Assembly: GCA_021229015.1 (NCBI GenBank)
Contig: CM037788.1
Location: 37,968,024-38,032,023, forward strand
DNA: 64,000 nucleotides
Direction of reading: 5' to 3'
DNA from: Solen grandis
Lineage: Eukaryota > Mollusca > Bivalvia > Adapedonta > Solenidae
Below, in pieces: positions 1 to 10,699 of this stretch. The notes under the pieces were generated by a model, which was given only the letters and a program-made list of their open reading frames with translations, was not told the DNA's origin and made no database searches. A program made the translations under genes and the position numbers. Every line of letters starts with the position of its first letter. Within the stretch, counting starts at the first letter, position 1.

Positions 1-173
1 AATCAGATCACATTCAATAAAGGTTTGTTTCATTGAATAACAATTAAGCAATTCCCAAGGTTGTGTCAGTAAAAGTATCTTCCTTTTTTTAAGTTTTGGA
101 TTCTTACTGTTCTTATTTTTTGGGTCAAAGCTAATTTATTAAACAAGGGTGAATCTCATACAGAGCAAAAACA

Positions 174-530
174 AAACAAGAGGGACGAGATGGCCCTCTA
201 TTGCTCACCTGAGTACCTTTGTCTGTACAACCAATCTAAAATGGTGTTCCGCATAAATTCCTAATGTTTTTGAAATCCATCTGACAATAAATTAACAAAT
301 TAATAACATATTTACAAAAAAAGCATATCTAACCCATGTTTCGTGAAGAGGAGGAAAAAATATGGCCTCTAGAACATTAACAAAGTTTTTCAAAGACTGA
401 CTTAGTGACCCAACATGACCAAGTTTCAAACTTATCTAGGATATTATGTAGTCGAACATTCTGACAAATTTCATGAAGATTGGGTAATAGATGTGGCCTC
501 TATAGTTTTCAGAAGTCTGTTGTTGATGAT
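174..530 (+). mobile_element. Modular short element, 5' part only (copy a)
   Basis: Begins with the family start ACAAGAGGG, a hairpin of the AGGGCCA-AGA-TGGCCCT type (here degenerate) and CTCACCTGAG. It continues with the 'gaccaagtttcaaact' and 'catgaagattggg' body shared with copies e and f. The body breaks off near 530 and the expected 3' hairpin with CTCAGGTGAGCTAAAA is absent, so this copy is 3'-truncated. Its mirror is 61195-61547. Confidence 0.7.
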
Positions 531-565
531 ACACTATGCATGACACACATCAAAGATTTATATTG

Positions 566-870
566 TGTAGTGTATAAATGTGTATCTGATGGTACACCAT
601 TGTGTAAAATTGTGTATCTAATTCTTTACTAATTAGTTTTTTATAAAACTTTGTATCTGATGGTATACATAAGTATTAAACTGTCTATGTATTGGTGAAC
701 CATGATGTTTGTTTATTGGGTTTTAACGCCCCACTGACAGACACCATGATGTAAAATTCAGTGTATTTGATGGAATACCATATTGCTACATTGTGACTTA
801 TCTTTTGGTATACCATGGCATTGCATTGTATATTTAATGCTATACCATGGTCCGGTATTGTAAGGTATAA
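566..870. repeat. Degenerate array around the motif TATCTGATGGTATACCAT
   Basis: Five diverged copies of a partly palindromic motif (near 580, 652, 759, 797 and 826) spaced roughly 30-110 bp apart. A SINE-tail fragment sits among them. The core GGTATACC is self-complementary. No coding potential is seen. The mirror array lies at about 60860-61170. Confidence 0.55.
706..740 (-). mobile_element. SINE 3'-tail fragment
   Basis: Reads GTTTGTTTATTGGGTTTTAA followed by CGCCCCACTGACAG. This is the reverse complement of the conserved 3' end seen in the longer SINE copies at 7652-7930, 62336-62630 and 63500-63642. No tRNA-like head is attached. Confidence 0.6.
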
Positions 871-2639
871 ATATTATATGTGATATTTTGTTAATTTAAA
901 ATGATAAAGAACAAAAGTTGTTACATGCCATTTCACAGAATTCTCCTAATCATATAATAACATACGGTACGAGTCAAGGCTGGATGGACTCTCATTTGTC
1001 TGCCGTAAATACATCAAATCGGTGGCTGGGTGTGAGACAGCATACAATTATTGTAACCAAAAACCAGCCATGGTGTACAATAGTTTTTTGACAGTATGTC
1101 GATATGTACGGTCCAGAATGATCTTGATGTATCACGCTCTATGTCTCATTTTTCTTGCCTCATTTTTATACTTTCACAACTCATTTCTGACCACCCTGAA
1201 ATAACCCAGAGACTAGAAATGTGGAGAAATTGTATATTTTTAATGAGTTCTTTTGAGAAATGGGAGACTGTTGTCAAAATCACAGCCTTCCCAACAGACG
1301 AAGGATGTATGGACGCTTCTGTATTGTTAAATTGCAGCCATATCAATCAATCCCGTCCAGATTAAAATAACAGGACTATTTGACTTCCCTCTAAAATCGC
1401 ATCCTTACTTTCCTTCTTTATATCAAATCCTTCCTTATCTTCTCTCTGCCTCTTGGCCCCCTACCAATTTATCAAGTTGCTAAACACAAATTTTCAGGCA
1501 ACAGACTTCTTAATTTGAAAATGGATGGTTGCGAAATCTTACCTCTTCCCCTGTTTAGACAAATCTGAATCTTTTGCGAGTCACTCAAAGTCAGACATCC
1601 TCTACTAAATTTTCTTCCTCTTATTTGCATTTTTCAATGAGATTTGTCGGAAATCTAGACATTCTGTATATGACTCCACTGAAATAATCTTGTCTCTTTC
1701 TTCACAAAAACAACCCTAGAAGTTGTTTCAAATTAACGTAAAGGACTGACGGATGCAGTGTACCTTGAATCACGAATTTCTGAACACAAGCCTCTCAGAT
1801 ACATTCTGTGGCTTTCTTTATTGTTACAATAGCATATTTGAAGCTAGGGCATCACTTTCTTTACTTAAAACCTCTATTTGCATATATCACTTTTATCACT
1901 TGTCCGAAAGCTTTGAAAAATGACAGACAGAAAAAAAAATTGTTTATCTAGCATTCATGTCAGAATGAATATTCAAGTTTTTCTCCAATTTCAAATGAAT
2001 GTTAATAATGTTAATGTTAATATCCTGGCACTTTCTAAGCTGTAACAACCCTAACCAAATTAATTTTTTCCTTTAGACAACAGAAAAACCAAACTTTTAT
2101 TATTTCCAAGAAATGATGCAATGGCAAGTCATAACATTTCGAATTGAATTTCAAATTAAGCTTCCGAAAACAGTGGTTTGATTGCCTTGTTTTTGTGTCT
2201 GTCATATGAAATGCATGCGACTTGTCATCCCATGTCTGCCAACAAATCAGCTGTTATAGACAACATGACTGTTCAGGGCACAGTAAGCTCCGAAAAAAAA
2301 CAGATGCAAGTTTGAATCTCTCAAAATAGTTCCATGATTTTCAGACAAAAATGAACTGACCAATCACAAAAGTCTACAAATTAATATGTTTATAGCTGCA
2401 AATTCGATAAAAATACTCAGTTATTCAGTCTGAATTTAAAATGTGTGGTTAATATTAATATTTTTTTTTTTTAATGAAAATTTATAATCTCTGATGACAA
2501 TTGGTCAATTGTTCCAATCTGTGAATATTAATAGCCTTTTATGATAAACCCATATCTAAGCAAAAATCTCAGCTGGGCCAATCTGAAATTCTTTTAATGC
2601 CTAATTCTTTTAGTGACTACCATAAATGCTTGTGTATTG
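871..2639. other. No gene recognised
   Basis: AT-rich sequence with only short open frames (up to 89 codons at 1096-1365, overlapped by frames on both strands). None shows a recognisable domain or clear splice context. The mirror segment in the right arm is 58911-60860. Confidence 0.5.
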
Positions 2640-3412
2640 TTTGTACATATATACAGTGCACACCCCTAGTTTGAAGTTCAAAACCTTGGAAAAAATCTAC
2701 TTCCCTAATGATGCATATTTCATTCTTCGCACTTGAGGAAGCCACCATTTTGTTTAGCCGCATGTGTTTTGTGGACTGAACCACAGGCTGAAAGTCACTG
2801 AATTCTTGTATATAATGTGCACACCCCTTCACCAAAATTGAAACAGAAGTCATTGTCCAAATAATTATTCATATTTTCTGTTTATTTCATTACGATTCAT
2901 CCGGAAATAAAATAAAGTATATTCTATACTATACATAATATTGACTGATGACATACAATCTAATGCAGTGTCTGAATTGTCATTATTGCGACCAACCATA
3001 AATATGCAATCATTTTATAGTTGTCTATAGTAATTTAGACAATATTTTGCCAATTTAGTTTCATTATAGATGGTACTGTTTGCATAAAGACAATTGGGTA
3101 CTTCTAACACCCATTGCAAAAGAGACTTGTGACAAACATATTAAACTTAAAGATATTGGCATATAAAGACTATTACTCAATTTATCAGCTATAATAAACA
3201 TCAAGGTAACAATGCAATTACAAGACGGTACTAGAGATGTGAATGATAGTCGTTACATGACATTTAACCTGCAAATGCAGTTGAACATTTGTCAACTGTA
3301 GTGCACCTTTGCCAAAACAAGATGGTCACTTCCTCAAACTACGGGGGAGGGATGCACATTGTAAAAAGGAAATTGATTTTTTCCTAAGGTTTTGAACCTC
3401 AAACTTAGGCTG
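2640..3412. repeat. Pair of inverted, diverged dispersed repeats
   Basis: The segment at about 2640-2830 contains GTTTGAAGTTCAAAACCTTG and a 'cttgaggaagccaccattttg' stretch. The segment at about 3298-3412 contains the reverse-complement counterpart ('cacttcctcaaac' ... 'ttttttcctaaggttttgaacc'). The units are clearly related, face each other and are about 500 bp apart. They could be arms of a foldback element or two independent insertions. Mirror units lie at about 58730-58910 and 58163-58255. Confidence 0.5.
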
Positions 3413-3790
3413 CAAACTAGACATTAGACTTTACACAGGCAAACATGAAGTTCTTTTGTTTAACTTTCTTGACATCAATTTGTGGACTAACTGTGAAACT
3501 GTTACATCTCCTTTAATTTCTATAAGCACTTTAAACAATTTTGCGGTCAGCTCTTGGATTGGACACCAACACATACTATCACTCTACAAGCTTCCTTGGT
3601 TGTACTAGTACTTTGCCTCAGAGGATCTCAGAAAAGATCTTGCAAAGGCTAAAAAAAAAAACCTGTGTTTAAGGCAACAGTCTCATAACAGTGAACAAAT
3701 CACAAATTCTTAACAGACATTTCAGCTGTCCTCAAATGGCCACTAAAAAACTTTAAGGTTGCCGGGTTTTCACTAGGTAGGGTCGGGTTG
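3398..3790. other. ~390-bp segment present only in the left arm
   Basis: The right arm passes directly from the equivalent of base 3398 ('ttttttcctaagg') to that of about 3790 ('ttgcccaaaacacac') near 58163. Short homology (AAGGTTG / GGGTTG) is visible at the junction, as expected for an indel formed by end joining or slippage. No coding potential is seen. Confidence 0.7.
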
Positions 3791-4315
3791 CCCAAAACAC
3801 ACATTTTTTTTAATGGCCTAAGCACTATGCCCTCCCATCCATGGTCAAGGCACACCATCACTTGACCTTGGTACTTATCAGTGCCATGTATATATGCATA
3901 CTTCTGAGTCTAACCAGGTTTCTTCCGGAGTCTTCAGTGGTAGCGAATAGTGAACAGTATAAAACCCAATCAGTCAGAGAGTTAGTCATGGGCTGATCTG
4001 AATTCATAATAACTGCAAAGACCATTTCCTTGAAAGATTTTATACATTTTATATCAATTAGGTAACAAGTTCAAGTTTTTACAACTTATGCTAATCCCTC
4101 TTGACGATTCCTAAATTGGACTAGTACTTTGCATCTGAAAAGGTTATGAAAAATCTTTGCCACCAATAGTGTTCAAACCGGCAGATTTCAGATCCTTGGT
4201 CAGGTATGTTAGCACCTTTACTGGCTTAAAACAATACTGTCAAATAACAATAACCCAGAGTCTTGCATTAATTAAGTCTCTAACAGTCATCCCTCTGTCT
4301 TTATTTTATCTGACT

Positions 4316-4696
4316 ATCATTTTACAGATTCCTAGATCATTTTACACAGTCTTAGACCATTTTACTGATTCCATTTTACAGATTCCTAGACCATTTTACA
4401 GATTCCTAGACCATTTTACAGATTCCTAGACCATTTTACAGATTTCTTAGACCATTTTACAGATTTCCTTGACCATTTTACAGAGTCCTAGACCATTTTA
4501 CAGAGTCCTAGACTATTTTACAGAGTCCTAGACCATTTTACAGATTCCTAGATCATTTTACAGATTCCTAGATCATTTCACAGATTCCTAGATCATTTCA
4601 CAGAGTCCATGACCATTTTACAGATTCCTAGATCATTTTACAGATTTCCTAGACCATTTTACAGAGTCCTAGACCATTTTACAGAGTCCTAGACAG
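4316..4696. repeat. Minisatellite, 20-23-bp unit
   Basis: Tandem units of the type ATTTTACAGATTCCTAGACC with variants (AGAGTCC, AGATTTCC, AGATCA). About 17 units occupy 380 bp. The mirror array at 57159-57636 is about 100 bp longer, so the two arms differ by four to five units. The sequence does not behave as a CRISPR array: there are no unique spacers, and variant units simply follow one another. Confidence 0.9.
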
Positions 4697-5069
4697 TGAT
4701 GGCTTCTATGGACACCAGACTGATAAGAAGGAAATCTGACTGACCAATCAGGTAATATATATTAGAATCCAAAATAGGCTGCACAGCAAACAAATCAACA
4801 GCATATGCCCAACAGAACTCTTATTCTTTACTTCAAGAGTTTATGCTATCCTAGTATTGTACTTTCTGCATGTTCAACATGGAACTATAATGAAATATAA
4901 CATGGCTAAGTTCTATCTTGTTTAATTTTAAAGAAATTAGAGCAAAACAAAGAGTTTTAATAAAAGAATAAGAGACCAACAAAATACTGTTGTTGAATCA
5001 TCTCCTGCCTACAAAACATACAGGTTGAAATTATCTTTTGTTTTGCTCTAATCTCCAGGTTGTACTTAC
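4697..5069. other. Intron-like flank downstream of the Ig exon, no feature seen
   Basis: On the minus strand this follows the Ig exon's splice donor. A frame continues to 4957 but reads past the donor into AT-rich, non-conserved sequence. I treat it as intron. Confidence 0.4.
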
Positions 5070-5411
5070 TGTGAACATTGAGAAATATCCATGTTCCATT
5101 TGAATTTTTATCATTATTTTCTCTTTCATTGAAATAAGTCACTTTACACTCATACCACCCCTCATCATCCTCTTTTATATGAGAAATTTCTAATGAGATT
5201 TTGTTCACTAGCCGCACGCGGTCCTTGTAGTTTTTATGAATGGTTGGTGGGTAGGCCTTCCACTGTGTGAACACTGAGGCATCAAGTCCAAGTTTCTTCC
5301 AATCCACCATGTACTTGACAGGACTATCGTTTGGGTAGTGTAACACACAGTCCAGAACTTGAGTCCCACCCAGACTGGATGAAGTGGAGGTAGATTGTAC
5401 ACACAGAATGC
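5070..5411 (-). CDS. Ig-domain exon of a turtle/IGSF9-like adhesion protein (left arm)
   Basis: A 342-bp open exon with a pyrimidine-rich tract and TTTCAG acceptor just upstream (5412 and up) and a GTAAGT donor just downstream (5064-5069). Both boundaries are phase 1, the usual symmetric arrangement for Ig-domain exons. The 114 residues show an Ig V/I-set pattern: Cys22, Trp38 and a DxGxYxC motif ending in Cys89, plus an N-glycosylation sequon at Asn105. The stretches 'DEGWYECKV' and 'NGTWIFLNV' resemble the first Ig domain of turtle/Dasm1/IGSF9 proteins, which are membrane adhesion molecules. This is from memory of the family, not a search. The host gene's other exons were not found; introns in this genome are evidently long. 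An alternative is another Ig-superfamily receptor. Confidence 0.8.
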
Positions 5412-6775
5412 CTGAAACATACAAGGAAAAAGGAATAAGGTAATGTGTCAATTTATTTTGACCTCTTTTTAGAAATTTAGAGTCTTTTTATGTCTTGGGA
5501 AACAGGTTCTTACTGCAAACTGATCCTTCTTGATGAAAGTTCTTAAAACTTAAACTAAACCTTTGATGGAACTTCTTGGTAGAACAAGTGCTGTGCCTGG
5601 TCAGGTCATTAAAGATTCTTGCCAACAATGGGATTTAATCCCACCATCTTCTTACCTGCAGTCATATATCTTACCATAGGACTATGACATTTCAAAATAA
5701 TAAAGAAGGATATAATGTTAATTTATGATTTATTTTACAAATAAAAAGAAAATGATTTCAAATTTGCAATTTCCTGATAAATTTGAAAAAAAAAAAAAAA
5801 CGATGTAAAATTTGAAATAATGTATTTCCTTCATAATACCCTTTACCTCATGAATATTCATGTCTAAATGTATGGCTTAATGAATATTAATTTACTAAAT
5901 TTAAAATGGTAGATGAAACAATGGATATTTCTTTGCCATGCAGACTGTGAACAATTGTATGACCAGACAGAGGAGATGCTAGGAGGAGCTTTCTGATCTG
6001 GGTCTACTCTGTTTGCAAAGGTGTTTTGACACATCCATAATTATGATGTTAAATATAACTTGAGGTTAAATTAGAAAGTTCTAATTCTTTTAACAATTAA
6101 AAAGAAAGTGACAAAATGATAAAATTTGTTTATTAATGTAGAAAACAGATGCAACTGCATGAAGGAGGACACCTGAATACTAGGAAATCACTCACGTGTC
6201 TGAAAAAGGCAATCACAAACACTGACTGATGGAGATCTTGTATCCAGCTCAGATTGTTATTGAAAAGCCACATCTTGAATCTCTGATACTAAAAGTTATC
6301 ATAGCTTAACATTATTTTTTCCTTCAAACATGTGTATAGTTATGTGACACAGAATACAAGTTTTGTACAAGCTTGCAATCTCTGGCCATGTATAATGCAC
6401 AGAATTAAACACTAAATCTCTACTTCAAAATCTCTAGTGATATTTTTTACAGTTCTTTAGGGCAACACAATTGCGATATTTGAAGGATGATATTTTTCTC
6501 CATTTTTTTTTTTTTTTTAAGTTTGTGTAGAAAAGCACTTAATTTACCAGCATAGGAACCTTTATTTCTGGTTTATTCAAATCATCCCTTACAATGTCAT
6601 CAATGGTTTAATTACCCGGTAGCGGTGAAGCTTTAGTAAGAAGAGGGCTAAATCTGAAAATAGTGCATTTGTATCGTAAGATAATCAATGGGTAATATGG
6701 TGTTCAAATGCAACCCGCTGCAGTGTTTCATGTCATTATGCAATACAGTCATAGCATAAATGGGATCCACTTCAC
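5412..6775. other. Probable intron, no gene seen
   Basis: Lies between the Ig exon and the candidate signal-peptide exon on the minus strand. It is AT-rich, with poly-A/T runs near 5790 and 6505 and no recognisable coding segment. Confidence 0.4.
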
Positions 6776-6842
6776 TTGTAAAAGATGAAGTATCCCACAT
6801 CAATGATATAAAAAAAATATACTGCATAAGTGATTTCTTCAT
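6776..6842 (-). CDS. Candidate first coding exon (signal peptide) for the Ig protein, left arm
   Basis: An ATG at 6842-6840 opens 22 codons with a signal-peptide profile: two lysines, then a hydrophobic core (residues 5-15, Leu-Met-Gln-Tyr-Ile-Phe-Phe-Ile-Ser-Leu-Met), then polar residues. After 67 bases a GTGAAG donor-like site follows, ending in phase 1, which would join in frame to the phase-1 Ig exon 1.4 kb downstream and recreate a Ser codon. The donor is weak and phase agreement has a one-in-three chance of being accidental. No transcript evidence is available, so this is a guess driven by context. Confidence 0.25.
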
Positions 6843-7197
6843 TGTATGTGCTGAAATCACTGCCACATTGTATCACATCCTACAGCCATTTTATATCAAA
6901 GAAACATAAATAAGTCCTTGAATTTCTATTTTTGCCCTCTGGGGTTGCATCTGTATAGGATTAATTGGTTCAAAATCTATAATCATCATGCAACAAAATA
7001 TCAAGAGTTGAACGGATGTTTAACTATTAAACATCTGTCCAATATATCATTAGAAATCAAAGAAACACTTTCAGCTCTTTAAGAGGTGTTTAGATGTAAC
7101 TGTATTACATAATCTTGAAAAGAAAACTTGTATAATTATCGATGATACAAAGTCCTACAAAAAAAAAATAAAAAAAAATAAAGATTCCATTTATCGC

Positions 7198-7271
7198 CCA
7201 TTGAAAGCCAGAAGGGCTCATCAGCAGATATAAAAAGAGGGCTATAAATGAGCCCTTCTGGCTTTCAATGG
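7198..7271. repeat. Perfect 24-bp stem hairpin
   Basis: Bases 7198-7221 are the exact reverse complement of 7248-7271, with a 26-base loop. The stem includes AAAGCCAGAAGGGCTCAT. The hairpin is fully preserved in the right arm (54573-54643) with a 23-base loop. It may be a foldback or MITE remnant, or a small-RNA precursor; the perfect stem and fairly long loop are atypical for an animal pre-miRNA. Confidence 0.85.
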
Positions 7272-7651
7272 ACGTTATGACACACTTCTTCAAGGAGCAT
7301 TAGCAATTTACAATCTAAATGGTTAAGTATGTGGATGTCAGTGTTTGAGAAAATAAACACACTTTATTCCATAGATGCAGTATGCAGTGGTTCCTTGCTC
7401 AATGCCAAACAAATTGTAAAGTACATGATGTAAATTGATGTAAGGCTAGGCAGAGTATTTCTGTGTTTGTCACAGGCCAGAGTTTATTGACCTTCTATCA
7501 CAAATAGCCATCATGAACCACTAGTATATCACAAAATCAACCTGGGAGGAACTTTCAGGTTGATCAGGTTTCAGACTGGCTACTTGGGGGACTAGGAGGT
7601 AAAACTCTGCAGATTCCATCAACATGTTATATTTGGGGTCGAAAGCTAGAA
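7272..7651. other. No feature recognised
   Basis: About 380 bp of AT-rich sequence between the hairpin and the SINE. It holds no open frame with a recognisable product. Confidence 0.4.
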
Positions 7652-7930
7652 GTTTGTTTGTGGGGTTTAATATCCTGCTGACAGTAATTCAGTCATCTTG
7701 AGATAGACATAGTGTGCTGCCACACTGCAATATCATGCCATGGACATGTGGCATGATACCACACCCAGTCATATCATCCTGACACTGGGTAAATCAGTCC
7801 CGGAACTACCCTCATATGCTGAGAGCCAAGCAAGGGAGCTATACCACTTTCATGTTTTTCATAACTTTGGTATGTCACAGCCAGGGATTGAGCCTTCCAT
7901 GATACTCTAACTGCTTGGCCATCAGGATCA
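7652..7930 (-). mobile_element. tRNA-derived SINE, full length (left arm)
   Basis: Read on the minus strand it starts with an A-box-like TGGCCAAGCAG and a B-box-like GGCTCAATCCC. A body containing GTGGTATCATGCCACATGTC follows, then the 3' end GGATATTAAACCCCACAAAC. The same architecture occurs at 62336-62630 in a younger-looking copy. The head is tRNA-like and would carry the RNA polymerase III promoter; the element depends on a LINE partner that I did not see. Mirror copy: 53916-54191. Confidence 0.75.
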
Positions 7931-8981
7931 ATGGAAAGCTAGATTACCACATTAAACAGTTTAATTTCAGTATATCGCAGTGTGTGGGGTCCAAGTTCAT
8001 TTGCCATTTCTAGTAAGTATGAGAATATCATTATTGACATACAACAATAATGAATCAATTAAAGACAGGGGTCTATGGTTTGAACCATGTTAAACAGACA
8101 TTGAAGTTGCAATATAGTATACAGAAAAAGTAACAAATTATATTCAAAATTAATTATATTGCACACTCAAATAAACTAATGTGATTGTTCTTTAAACTTA
8201 AGTAAATAATTAAATCAATACCTGCTTCTATCAGTATATAAAGAATTCAGCCTAAGCCTAAAGGCTATATTTTGAAACAACCCTTCCCTTGCCTTTCACA
8301 GAGTATTGCAATGCTCAGGAAAAAATCCAATACATTTCTGACATGTTTCCAAGCCATTAAACGTCTTGTGAGTATGTCCCTACACCGTGTTTTATTGTTC
8401 TGAACAAAAATATTAATGTCATTCTTTGTGGGCAGCTCACTAAATCTAAAATATCTAAATCCCACCATTTCCTTTTTGTGCACTTGCAAACCATGATGTT
8501 TGACTTATAGGAAGACAGTGAACTAATGAGTTTGAATTTCTCGCTCTGTCATATTTCTCTGATAGTATATCTGAGAAAATAAATAGCAGTGCCGAGAGGA
8601 CATCATCAGAGCCACCATACTTCCTTTCAGTTTTGTCCTGTAATCAATACCTTCAGAAGACCATCTTTCCATTAACCTCAAAAATGAACTGGACGTACAA
8701 CTGACAAACAATGGGAGTATAGTGTGTGAGAGAGGAGTGTTTCATTCCCAGAATATTATTAAAAAGCCTGAAACAATCCATATATTTCTGATTTATATTT
8801 TTTTTGATAAAGCAGCTATAGATTTGAAAATATATAAGACATGTCAGATTGTTTCAAAGTCCAATCAATAAAGATTATTTATTATATACCTATAAATTTT
8901 CTGGCTCAAATACAGGCAAAACACAAGCCTCAAATGCAACTCAACAGATTAAAATTCTGTAATATATCGGTGACAAATACC
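7931..8981. other. No gene recognised
   Basis: Contains two short minus-strand frames (8265-8489 and 8523-8711) preserved in the right arm. Neither has a recognisable domain, and preservation between alleles is expected without selection. Confidence 0.4.
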
Positions 8982-9110
8982 GGGGTTTTCCCCAGTCAGT
9001 TTCTTCCCCAGGGAAAAAACTGACAGTTTCTAGTCAGTTTCTTCCCAGAGGAAAAACTTGGCTAGTCAGTTTCTTCCCCAAGGCAAAAACTGACTGGGGG
9101 GAAAGTCTGG
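8982..9110. repeat. Cluster of three near-palindromic units
   Basis: Three successive ~40-bp units built on AGTCAGTTTCTTCCCCAGGG followed by AAAAACTGAC. Each unit is nearly self-complementary (GTCAGTTT ... AAACTGAC), so the region can form several alternative hairpins. It is bounded by CGGGGTTTTCCCC on one side and GACTGGGGGGAAAG on the other. The mirror cluster is 52735-52856. Confidence 0.75.
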
Positions 9111-9556
9111 TCTGTTACACCAGGTAGCTTGAAATCACTTTCTTGAGAAAACTTGATAAACTTCTTAAAACCCGTGTAAATTGACTCCTTGTGTCTTGAA
9201 TACATATATAGGTATATAATGAAAGTAAAATTGTGTACTTGCAATGTACTTGCAGCGTAGAAAAAATTGACATTTCACTCGACCTTCGGTCTCACGAGAT
9301 ATCATTTCTCCCACGCTGTTCGAAGCAAATACAAAAGCACGAAAAGCTACTGCAAAATAATATTCCCTATTTATTTTTACTCAGTGAAGTTACATGTTTA
9401 TGCATGTAAAAATATGCACTCAAAGACAACAAATATGTATTATGAACAATTATCAAATTACAGCAAGATGCTATAAGGCTGGTCAGGTTTTACACAAGTT
9501 TCTGAAATACAAGAAGGCCCTTAAGTACACTTACTAATACCAAAAGCCAAATCAAA
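9111..9556. other. No gene recognised
   Basis: Short frames on both strands (for example 9267-9476), without a recognisable product and without a distinct repeat signature. Confidence 0.4.
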
Positions 9557-10408
9557 ACAAGAGGGCAAAGATTGCCCTGAAGATGCTCACCTGAGAAAAA
9601 CTGCCTTCATTGCCTGTACAAATTACTATTATTATTATTATAGCATAGTTGTACCAAAGAAATTACAGCAAGCAATAGATTTCTAATTCACAAAGGAAAT
9701 AGTATATGAGGTCAAAATTTGAAGGCTGAAGCATAAAAAATCCCAAGTAATATTGAAAGGGCCATAACCCCTGACTGAAGTGGCCGATATCAGCCATAAT
9801 CAAACTTGGTCGAGGGAGTATACCTATAAACAAATTGTAGTGAAGTTTGAAGGTGATTGCTGAAGAAATAATGTCTGGCATTTTTTTAATATCTCCTGAC
9901 CTAATTGGGCAATATCAGTCATAATCAAGCTTGGCTGAGAGATAATGGCAATTAATATTGTCATAAAGTTTGAAGATGATTGCTGAAAGAATAAAGATGC
10001 TAAAGTGCAAACAAAGAGAAATCTGGCATCTTTAACATTAAAAGGGCCTTAACTCCGGACCTAAAAGACCTATATCAGCCATAACCAAACTTGACCAAGA
10101 GATTATGGCAATAAATATTGCCATAAAGTTTAAAGATGATTGCTTAAAAATAAAGATGCTGGAGTGCAAACAAAGAGAAATCTCTGGGATTTTTTTAATA
10201 TCAAATGGGCCATAACTCCTGACCTAATTGGGCCATATCAGCCAAAAATTGAATTATGCCAAGAGATTATGGCAATAAACATTGTCATAAAGTTTGAAGA
10301 TAATTGATTCAGAAACGAAGATGCTAGAGTGCAAACAATCTAACTGTGAATGACAGACTGATGACAGACATTCATCTATTCTAATATCTCATAGCTCAGG
10401 TGAGTTAA
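9557..10408 (+). mobile_element. Modular short element with ~180-bp internal repeats (copy b)
   Basis: Starts ACAAGAGGGC with the hairpin AGGGCA-AAGAT-TGCCCT and CTCACCTGAG. It ends GCTCAGGTGAGTTAATT. Between lie several diverged ~170-180-bp direct repeats carrying 'agatgctagagtgcaaac' and 'ggccataactcctgacctaat'. It has no coding capacity, so it must be non-autonomous. The ends match those of copies c, e and f, but the interior resembles only copy c. Mirror copy: 51503-52283. Confidence 0.75.
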
Positions 10409-10699
10409 TTAAAAAGCCAACCCCATGAAGGCCTCAGTTTTCAAAGGGTTCAACTTTATATTTGCAATTTTTGTAGAGAGATGTAAGGTGACCATTTGTG
10501 CCAAATGAAATAAAATTCTAACCATTCGTTTTAAAGATGAAGACTTTTGAAATATCCAATTTTTAGTATAATTTATTAGGAAATTAGCCAATCCCCTTGA
10601 GGCCTAATTTTTCAAGGGATCAACATTTTTTTTGCATTCATGGTAGTAGTCTATGAGGTGACCATTTGCGCCTATAGATATTAAATTCTGACTGTTTGT
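10409..10699. repeat. Two ~150-bp direct subrepeats
   Basis: Two related units, at about 10412-10560 and 10565-10699, each with 'gccaaccccatgaaggcct'-like and 'gaggtgaccatttgtgcc'-like segments. A third unit follows the MITE at 11211-11370, suggesting that the MITE inserted into a short tandem series. Mirror units: 51215-51502. Confidence 0.6.

Noticed and set aside
1096..1365. 89-codon frame (with shadows at 1022-1204 and 1146-1346)
   Set aside because: No domain, no splice sites, and overlapping frames on both strands in AT-rich DNA.
4316..4696. CRISPR-like array
   Set aside because: Eukaryotic context, units follow one another without unique spacers, and unit length varies as in a minisatellite.
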